The translations under genes and the position numbers were made by a program. The notes under the pieces are model-generated. The model saw nothing but the letters and a program-made list of their open reading frames with translations, made no database searches and was not told where the DNA came from. DNA of 5,939 bases from Candidatus Gottesmanbacteria bacterium RIFCSPLOWO2_01_FULL_49_10. GTDB taxonomy: Bacteria > Patescibacteriota > Microgenomatia > UBA10105 > UBA927. Of the stretch, positions 1-3,794 are shown piece by piece (the stretch's first letter is position 1; the number at the start of each line of letters is the position of its first letter). The DNA lies in the NCBI GenBank assembly GCA_001781025.1, contig MFJZ01000069.1, forward strand, positions 2,416 through 8,354, given 5' to 3'.

Positions 1-1
1 A

Positions 2-484
2 TTTACTATTGGCAACGCGACAGCCGCCACCTATCTCGTCGAATTTTCCGATTTCCAGTGTCCGGCGTGCCGCGCGTTTGCGCCGGTAGCGGATGAGATT
101 GTTGCCAAATACGCCGATAAACTCCTTTTCGTCTACCGGCATTATCCCCTCTCCCAACATCAATACGCAAAACCCGCGGCCATGGCCGCTGAAGCCGCCG
201 GGCAGCAGGGGAAGTTCTGGGAGATGGGGAAACTCTTGTTTGCCAATCAAGATCGATTCTCTACTGCGCCATGGGCAAGCCTGGCCGACGAACTCAAGCT
301 CGATCGCGTAAAGTTTGACGCCTCACTTAACTCAGAGGCTCTCAAAGCCAAAATCGACCGTGATGAGACAACGGCCATTCAACTGAGATTACCGGGAACA
401 CCGTCGTTTTTCTTAAACGGCGTGCTCCTGGATGTGGCAAGCCCGAATGATTTGAAAGTGGCAGTAGAGGAAGCGGTACAATAA
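2..484 (+). CDS. DsbA-like thiol:disulfide oxidoreductase (5' truncated by the window)
   Basis: An open frame enters at base 2 and ends at TAA 482-484, leaving 160 residues; the start and any signal peptide or membrane anchor lie outside the window. The fragment begins with the first strand of a thioredoxin fold (YLVEFSDF), followed by the redox motif CPAC (Cys20 and Cys23 of the fragment). An alpha-helical insert follows, then GTPSFFLNG near the end, which carries the cis-proline loop and next strand of the fold. This arrangement is that of the DsbA/thioredoxin_4 family, whose members oxidise or isomerise cysteines in secreted proteins outside the cytoplasmic membrane. DipZ, encoded two genes downstream, is a plausible redox partner. 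Whether this member acts as oxidase or reductase cannot be told from sequence. The family call is firm, the exact role is not. Confidence 0.9.
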   Translation, partial: FTIGNATAATYLVEFSDFQCPACRAFAPVADEIVAKYADKLLFVYRHYPLSQHQYAKPAAMAAEAAGQQGKFWEMGKLLFANQDRFSTAPWASLADELKLDRVKFDASLNSEALKAKIDRDETTAIQLRLPGTPSFFLNGVLLDVASPNDLKVAVEEAVQ

Positions 485-494
485 TATGTGTGAC

Positions 495-563
495 CCCGCC
501 GAGCCTTACTTCTCGCCTTTTCACTACTATTCGTAGACGGCTCGAAGAGCGGCTTGAGGCGGG
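495..563 (+). other. GC-rich imperfect inverted repeat between dsbA-like gene and SDR gene
   Basis: CCCGCCGAGCC (495-505) can pair with GGCTT-GA-GGCGGG (551-563). This gives an 11-bp stem with a 2-nt bulge and one G-U pair. A smaller hairpin lies at the end of the loop (GCTC 540-543, loop GAA, GAGC 547-550). No run of T follows, so it is not a classical intrinsic terminator. It may stabilise the 3' end of the upstream message or be chance. Confidence 0.3.
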
Positions 564-564
564 C

Positions 565-594
565 TTAAGAAACACTAAGCTCTCCCTCTATAAG
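565..594 (+). promoter_or_regulatory. Candidate promoter of the SDR gene
   Basis: A TTAAGA box (565-570) is separated by 18 bp from TATAAG (589-594), giving a predicted start near 600 and a leader of about 22 nt before the ATG at 623. The match is moderate (4/6 and 5/6 against the sigma70 consensus). The -35 box falls inside the left arm of the inverted repeat listed next. Confidence 0.35.
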
Positions 595-620
595 TTGAAG
601 GATCGCTAAGTGTTTCTAAA
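565..620 (+). repeat. Inverted repeat (16-bp arms, 14/16) bracketing the SDR promoter and start
   Basis: Arm 565-580 (TTAAGAAACACTAAGC) is matched in inverse orientation by 605-620 (GCTAAGTGTTTCTAAA), with 14 of 16 positions complementary and a 24-nt spacer. The spacer contains the TATAAG box and GAAGGAT. The right arm ends 2 nt before the SDR start codon. Possible roles are a two-site operator or a leader hairpin that affects translation. No T-run follows, so it does not look like a terminator. Confidence 0.5.
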
Positions 621-622
621 GT

Positions 623-1384
623 ATGTTTGATCTGACCGGAAAAGTAGCGTTGATCACGGGTGCATCAAGTGGCATCGGCAAAAGCAGTGCTATTGCACTG
701 GCGACACAAGGCTCAAAAGTGGTTCTCGCTGCGCGAAGGATCGACAAGCTCAATGCACTCGTCGACGAGCTTAAATCACTCGGCAGGGAAGCAATCGCCG
801 TACAGATGGACGTGACAAAAAAAGATCAAATTGCTGCCGCAGTAGCAAAAACCGTCGAGACGTTTGGGAGATTGGATATTTTGCTCAATAACGCCGGCGT
901 TGCCGAGTTTGTGCCGTTTCTGGACATGACTGAGGAACAATGGGATAAAACCATTGACACCAATCTCAAGGGATACTTCTTCGTTGCCCAACTTGCCGCA
1001 CGCGAGATGGCCAAACATAACTGGGGGCGGATCGTCAATATTGCCTCAATCGCAAGTGGCGGCGTGGGCGTCGGATTCCCCTCGATTGCCCACTACTGTG
1101 CTAGTAAAGGCGGGGTAATCGCAATGACCGAAGCCCTCGCTATCGAGCTTGCACCCATGGGAATCCTCGTCAACTGTATCGGACCGGGCGTTATTGAAAC
1201 AGAGATGACACAGGATCTTCTCAAGGATCCGAAACAGGCCGAGGGGCTCCTTGCGCGGGCGCCGCTCAAACGAGCAGGAAAACCTGAAGAAATTGCCGCC
1301 GGGGTTGTTTTCCTCTCCTCCCAAGAAGCCGGTTACACCACCGGCGCCACACTCTATATTGACGGAGGATGGCTGGCAAACTAA
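623..1384 (+). CDS. Short-chain dehydrogenase/reductase (FabG-like, NAD(P)-dependent)
   Basis: The 253-residue protein has the normal length and full motif set of a classical SDR. The dinucleotide-binding loop TGASSGIG is at 13-20, and Arg residues after strand 2 (LAARR, about 35-39) suggest NADP(H). Asp63 (QMDV) would contact the adenine and NNAG is at 89-92. Catalytic residues are Asn114 (DTNLKG), Ser142 or Ser145 (IASIAS), Tyr158 and Lys162 (YCASK). The loop between the catalytic Ser and Tyr is Gly-rich and about three residues longer than in FabG if Ser142 is the catalytic one. The C-terminus has the usual GATLYIDGGW. The reaction is reversible oxidation of an alcohol or reduction of a keto group; the substrate cannot be inferred, and 3-oxoacyl-ACP reductase or glucose-dehydrogenase-like activity are both possible. 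ATG 623 is the only sensible start, but the Shine-Dalgarno is poor (AAAG close to ATG; AAGGA about 21 nt away). The dipZ start follows 40 nt after its stop. Confidence 0.93.
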   Translation: MFDLTGKVALITGASSGIGKSSAIALATQGSKVVLAARRIDKLNALVDELKSLGREAIAVQMDVTKKDQIAAAVAKTVETFGRLDILLNNAGVAEFVPFLDMTEEQWDKTIDTNLKGYFFVAQLAAREMAKHNWGRIVNIASIASGGVGVGFPSIAHYCASKGGVIAMTEALAIELAPMGILVNCIGPGVIETEMTQDLLKDPKQAEGLLARAPLKRAGKPEEIAAGVVFLSSQEAGYTTGATLYIDGGWLAN

Positions 1385-1388
1385 TTGT

Positions 1389-1418
1389 TTGACAGATTAC
1401 ACTTTCCTCACATAGCAT
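1389..1418 (+). promoter_or_regulatory. Candidate promoter of dipZ, possibly giving a leaderless mRNA
   Basis: A perfect TTGACA (1389-1394) is followed after 18 bp by TAGCAT (1413-1418, 4/6 match to the -10 consensus). The first transcribed base would fall at about 1425, which is the A of the dipZ ATG. The only Shine-Dalgarno-like sequence, GAGG at 1419-1422, is just 2 nt from the ATG, too near for normal use. Both facts fit a leaderless start. The -35 box begins only 5 nt after the SDR stop codon. Confidence 0.4.
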
Positions 1419-1424
1419 GAGGTC

Positions 1425-2576
1425 ATGCTTCTCTTCCTATTTGCGCTGTTCGGCGGTATCGTCACGATCCTCTCGCCCTGCATCCTGTCGATATTGCCAA
1501 TTGTGCTTTCCGGCTCCGTAACCGGCGGAAAGCAGCGGCCATGGGGCGTGATCGCAGGATTTATCGCAAGCTTTACCTTTTTTACCTTATTCCTCTCTGC
1601 TATTGTCAAAGCAACAAATATATCTGCTGATGCGCTTCGCGCGCTATCAGTGATCATCATCGCCGGATTTGGGGTGTCACTTCTGGTTCCGGTATTTCAG
1701 GCGCTGATGGAACAGCTGTTTTCCCGCCTCACACGGCTCATGCCCCAGACGGGGACGACGCGATCTGATTTCTTTGGCGGGGTACTCATCGGCGCGAGCC
1801 TGGGGCTTCTGTGGACTCCCTGCGTGGGGCCGATCCTGGCATCCATCATTACGCTCGCCGCAGCAAGCAAAGTAACTGCTGACACGATCCTCATCACTTT
1901 GGCCTATACCACGGGGACTGCTATCCCTCTTCTTGCTATCACCTACGGGGGGCGAAGCCTCCTTACTAAGAATCCGTGGCTAGTCTCCAATACCAACCGG
2001 ATTCAAAAAGGATTTGGTATACTGATGATCCTCACGGCAATCACCATCTATTTCCAGATTGACCGGAAATTTCAAACATATATACTCAAGCAGTTCCCAA
2101 GCTACGGCGTGGGACTCACTAAACTCGAGAATAACACCGCGGTACAAAATGCATTACAACAGTTACGGGATCCATCCCAAAAAAAGGAGCCGTCTATGAA
2201 AACCAATCTCTTTGAGTCTGATCTGGGTAACGCGCCAGAACTCATCCCAGGGGGAAAGTGGTTTAACGTGGGCCCTGCAAGTGAATCATTGAGTATGAAA
2301 AGTTTTCGAGGACAAGTTATACTCGTGGACTTTTGGACCTATACGTGCATCAATTGTATTCGAACACTTCCCTACCTCAAATCGTGGCACGATAAGTACA
2401 AAGATAAAGGACTTATCATCATCGGCGTCCACACACCGGAGTTTGAGTTTGAGAAAAATCCGGACAATGTCGCCCGGGCCATAAAAGACTTCGGACTTAC
2501 CTACCCTGTGATGCAGGACAACGATTTCGCCACATGGAACGCCTACAAAAATCATTACTGGCCTGCTAAGTATTGA
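1425..2576 (+). CDS. dipZ: DipZ-type protein: CcdA-like membrane domain plus thioredoxin domain, stopped early by TGA
   Basis: Residues 1-215 are hydrophobic with several membrane helices and match the CcdA/DsbD electron-transfer domain. The paired cysteines sit in SPCILSILP (Cys19) and WTPCVGP (Cys133). A linker (about 220-260) leads to a thioredoxin/TlpA-like domain with VDFWTYTCINC (Cys308, Cys311) and IIIGVHTPEFEFEK. The frame stops at TGA directly after the cis-Pro loop YWPAKY (Pro380). DipZ proteins carry electrons from cytosolic thioredoxin across the membrane to extracytoplasmic disulfides, and normally continue through the rest of the thioredoxin fold into a C-terminal beta-sandwich. 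Here that continuation is intact in the same frame after the TGA (2577-3164). As written, the 383-residue product would lack the final strands and helix of the thioredoxin fold and probably could not reduce partners. Full length with the stop read through would be about 579 residues, near family size. Pseudogene, readthrough and sequence error remain open. Confidence 0.88.
   Translation: MLLFLFALFGGIVTILSPCILSILPIVLSGSVTGGKQRPWGVIAGFIASFTFFTLFLSAIVKATNISADALRALSVIIIAGFGVSLLVPVFQALMEQLFSRLTRLMPQTGTTRSDFFGGVLIGASLGLLWTPCVGPILASIITLAAASKVTADTILITLAYTTGTAIPLLAITYGGRSLLTKNPWLVSNTNRIQKGFGILMILTAITIYFQIDRKFQTYILKQFPSYGVGLTKLENNTAVQNALQQLRDPSQKKEPSMKTNLFESDLGNAPELIPGGKWFNVGPASESLSMKSFRGQVILVDFWTYTCINCIRTLPYLKSWHDKYKDKGLIIIGVHTPEFEFEKNPDNVARAIKDFGLTYPVMQDNDFATWNAYKNHYWPAKY
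2184..2198 (+). promoter_or_regulatory. Internal ribosome-binding site and ATG inside dipZ at the domain junction
   Basis: AAGGAG (2184-2189) lies 6 nt before an in-frame ATG (2196-2198, Met258). This is the best Shine-Dalgarno/start pair in the window. It falls in the linker between the membrane domain and the thioredoxin domain. Initiation here would give a product without membrane helices, starting MKTNLFESDLG. The purine run also encodes the linker residues QKKEP, so chance is possible. Confidence 0.4.
2574..2576 (+). other. In-frame TGA interrupting dipZ
   Basis: The frame reads ...YWPAKY-TGA-VDKDGKIRYTHFGEGDYDE... Family members usually have a hydrophobic residue here (pattern WPAKYLID, from memory of the family). 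One change from TTA (Leu) would yield TGA. No frameshift is needed: coding continues in the same frame for 195 codons to TAG 3162-3164. A weak hairpin (GACGG 2586-2590 with CCGTT 2597-2601) starts 9 nt downstream. Confidence 0.85.
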
Positions 2577-2687
2577 GTTGATAAGGACGGTAAAATCCGT
2601 TATACCCACTTTGGCGAAGGCGACTATGACGAGACAGAAACGAAAATCCAGGAGCTCCTGAAGGAGTCCGGCTCGCTTACCGAAGAG

Positions 2688-3164
2688 ATGCCGGTGGATA
2701 ATCCTACATACCGCGTTCAGGCGCGTACTCCGGAGACGTACCTGGGTAACTGGCGGATAGCCAATATCGCTTCCCCGGAGACCATCCGACAGGACGTTTC
2801 AACTGATTATTCTATTCCCATAAGTATTCCCAGTAATTATTTTGCCCTTGGCGGCACGTGGACCGTGGGCTACGAGTATGCGCGACCAGCGCCTAAAGCC
2901 AAACTGTCTTTTCGCTTCGACGCGGCAGAAGTGTTCCTCGTCATGCGGCCAAAAACGAAGGGAGTGGCTGGGGGTTTCCGCGTGATATTGGACGGAAAAC
3001 CTTTGAGCGTAGATAACGCAGGTGAAGACGTAAAAAATGGCGTCGTGAAGGTGGATGTAGACCGGCTCTACAAACTTATTAAGCTCACTGCGGCCGGTGA
3101 GCACACACTTGAACTGGAGTTTTTGGACGGCACCATTGAAGTGTACGCGTTTACGTTTGGATAG
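2688..3164 (+). CDS. C-terminal beta-sandwich part of the interrupted dipZ (homology starts at 2577)
   Basis: This is the same frame as dipZ, ending at TAG 3162-3164. The first ATG after the TGA is at 2688 and gives 158 residues. DipZ-like sequence already begins at 2577 (VDKDGKIRYTHFGEGDYDETETKIQELL, the last strands and helix of the thioredoxin fold). From 2688 on come the features of the DipZ C-terminal carbohydrate-binding-like jelly roll: RTPETYLGNWRIAN, LGGTWTVGYEYA, LSFRFDAAEVFLVMRP, FRVILDGKPL, and an ending in HTLELEFLDGTIEVYAFTFG. No convincing Shine-Dalgarno at normal spacing precedes ATG 2688 (GAAGAG abuts the codon), so separate translation is doubtful. It is best read as the 3' portion of one DipZ gene of 1425-3164. 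The residues show no frameshift or decay, which argues for a recent or non-real interruption. Confidence 0.75.
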   Translation: MPVDNPTYRVQARTPETYLGNWRIANIASPETIRQDVSTDYSIPISIPSNYFALGGTWTVGYEYARPAPKAKLSFRFDAAEVFLVMRPKTKGVAGGFRVILDGKPLSVDNAGEDVKNGVVKVDVDRLYKLIKLTAAGEHTLELEFLDGTIEVYAFTFG

Positions 3165-3174
3165 TCATTCCTGC

Positions 3175-3180
3175 TATACT
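3175..3180 (+). promoter_or_regulatory. Possible extended -10 element downstream of dipZ
   Basis: TGC-TATACT (3172-3180) fits an extended -10 box with a 5/6 hexamer. A poor -35 (TTTACG, 3150-3155) lies 19 bp upstream, inside the end of dipZ. It would start RNA near 3187, upstream of the stronger promoter at 3203-3231. Weak evidence. Confidence 0.2.
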
Positions 3181-3202
3181 GGAAATGGTTTATGTGTAGT
3201 TA

Positions 3203-3231
3203 TTGAACTATAGGATAAATTGGGATATAAT
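3203..3231 (+). promoter_or_regulatory. Strong candidate sigma70 promoter driving the 3238-3322 hairpin RNA
   Basis: TTGAAC (3203-3208) is separated by an optimal 17 bp from a perfect TATAAT (3226-3231). Transcription should begin at about 3238, which is the first paired G of the long hairpin described next. No open reading frame of note lies downstream on this strand; it instead runs into the convergent gene ending at 3341. Confidence 0.55.
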
Positions 3232-3237
3232 AAACGT

Positions 3238-3329
3238 GAGGCCCTACGACAGTTGGCTTGTGGTGCATCTTAGCTTAAATTGAGAGTTTAGGCTTAGGAA
3301 ACGAGTCAAATCGTAAGGCCTCAGATTTT
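3238..3329 (+). ncRNA. Candidate 85-nt rod-shaped small RNA of unknown family
   Basis: The segment 3238-3322 folds on itself almost end to end. Outer stem: 3238-3249 with 3311-3322 (11 of 12 pairs, one C-A mismatch). Middle stem: 3253-3261 with 3301-3309 (9 of 9, two G-U). Inner stem: 3269-3279 with 3287-3297 (10 of 11, one G-U, one U-U). Internal loops are CAG/A and GGUGCAU/GAA; the apical loop is UUGAGAG. Three G-U pairs and two mismatches on this strand become one G-U and four mismatches on the other, so the + strand RNA is the better structure. The stem is followed by AGATTTT (3323-3329), a weak terminator-like U tract. A near-consensus promoter places the 5' end at the stem base. I do not recognise an RNA family: there is no SRP GGAA/AGCAGCC motif, and a tRNA fold fails in the D and anticodon arms. 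An inserted palindromic element is the main alternative. Confidence 0.45.
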
Positions 3330-3355
3330 AACGAGTAAAATTACTTTTTCTCGTT
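3330..3355. repeat. Short hairpin over the 3' end of the convergent unknown gene
   Basis: AACGAG (3330-3335) and CTCGTT (3350-3355) are exact inverse complements. Inside, AAAA/TTTT can add four pairs after a T-T mismatch, with loop TTAC. The hairpin contains the TAA stop of the - strand gene at 3341-3343. Neither side is followed by a T-run on the relevant strand, so termination is possible but weak. The motif AACGAGT also occurs at 3300-3306 inside the candidate RNA. Confidence 0.3.
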
Positions 3356-3724
3356 CAAATTGATTAAAAACAAATCCTTTCCATCGAAACTAATTTTCTT
3401 CCAAGGGTACTCCCCCGCATACTTTTTTGGGTCAATGTCATTCACCTTAAAAAAACTGTGAACTGTAATGTAACCGCCGTACGCTTGTTTGGAGTGGGTT
3501 ATGCTAAATCTGCTCTTTTCCTCTTCGTCGCTTGTAAGGTGAATACCAAGTAATTTCTGTTGCTTATCTAGATATAAGACCACATACTTATAATTCTTGA
3601 TATTATTATCGTCATATAGTTTCGCGGGAAAGGCTATCGCTCCGGATCCTCTAATCGAAATTCCACGATTGGTTCGGCGTTTATTCACAAACTCAAATTT
3701 CTGTAAATTATACTGTTGGGTCAT
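3341..3724 (-). CDS. Conserved-looking protein of unknown function (127 aa)
   Basis: A 127-residue soluble, charged protein with no signal peptide, membrane segment or cysteine pair. It begins with a KRRTNRGISIRGSGAIAFPAKL stretch, continues with a strand-rich NYKYVVLYLDKQQKLLGIHL segment, an acidic patch SDEEEKSR, and GGYITVHSFFKVNDIDPKKYAGEYPWK near the end. I have an impression of similar small 'RRT...GxIxF...YVxLYxD' proteins in many prokaryotes, but can name no family and no function. Base composition is clearly lower in GC than in the neighbouring genes, which suggests separate acquisition or different codon pressure. It stands alone: convergent with dipZ and the candidate RNA, and downstream of the PQQ-dehydrogenase operon on the same strand. 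ATG 3724 is chosen because a TATAAT box lies 8 nt upstream; no Shine-Dalgarno is visible. Confidence 0.72.
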   Translation of the reverse strand: MTQQYNLQKFEFVNKRRTNRGISIRGSGAIAFPAKLYDDNNIKNYKYVVLYLDKQQKLLGIHLTSDEEEKSRFSITHSKQAYGGYITVHSFFKVNDIDPKKYAGEYPWKKISFDGKDLFLINLNEKK

Positions 3725-3732
3725 ATGCTTAT

Positions 3733-3761
3733 ATTATAAGAGGTACCAATGGTAGAAGCAA
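3733..3761 (-). promoter_or_regulatory. Promoter of the unknown 127-aa gene, near-leaderless
   Basis: On the - strand, TTGCTT (3761-3756) is followed after 17 bp by a perfect TATAAT (3738-3733). The predicted RNA start, about 3726, is within one or two bases of the ATG at 3724. This leaves no room for a Shine-Dalgarno and implies a leaderless or almost leaderless message. Confidence 0.5.
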
Positions 3762-3778
3762 TAGGTCAAACGCTTCTA
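3753..3778. repeat. Inverted repeat overlapping the -35 box of the unknown gene
   Basis: TAGAAGC (3753-3759) and GCTTCTA (3772-3778) are exact 7-bp inverse complements separated by 12 nt. The left arm shares bases with the TTGCTT -35 box on the - strand. It could be an operator, or a weak terminator hairpin for the operon ending at 3794. It lacks a T-run after the stem. Confidence 0.35.
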
Positions 3779-3780
3779 AT

Positions 3781-3794
3781 GATTAATATTAATC
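3781..3794. repeat. Perfect 14-bp AT-rich palindrome at the end of the PQQ dehydrogenase gene
   Basis: GATTAATATTAATC reads identically on both strands and touches the TAG stop (3794-3796, - strand). Having no loop, it is more like a protein-binding dyad than a terminator. AT-rich palindromes of this size can also arise by chance. Confidence 0.3.

Noticed and set aside
2574..2576. UGA recoded as glycine (genetic code 25, as in Gracilibacteria/Absconditabacteria)
   Set aside because: The SDR, glycosylase, dehydrogenase and DsbA-like frames contain no internal TGA, which would be common under that code. The zinc-ribbon gene ends in TGA in a neat ATGA overlap, and homologues are not expected to have Gly here.
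2574..2601. Selenocysteine insertion at the TGA
   Set aside because: The position is not a cysteine or redox site in the family, and the hairpin downstream is only 5 bp with an AU-rich loop, unlike a bacterial SECIS.
3238..3322. Small SRP RNA (ffs)
   Set aside because: The length and rod shape are similar, but the conserved GGAA tetraloop and AGCAGCC-type internal loop are absent.
3238..3322. Integron attC site
   Set aside because: A folded palindrome of fitting size, but no RYYYAAC/GTTRRRY core sites at its ends and no integrase nearby.
3238..3323. tRNA (a Leu UAA-like reading, with CUUAAAU as anticodon loop and GUCAAAUC as T loop)
   Set aside because: The acceptor stem would pair in 6 of 7 positions, but the D arm does not form, the anticodon stem has two mismatches and the T loop is one base short. 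The simple rod fold pairs far better.
3753..3794. Intrinsic terminator after the PQQ dehydrogenase operon
   Set aside because: Two dyads are present, but neither has a GC-rich stem followed by a T-run on the - strand, so they are listed only as repeats.
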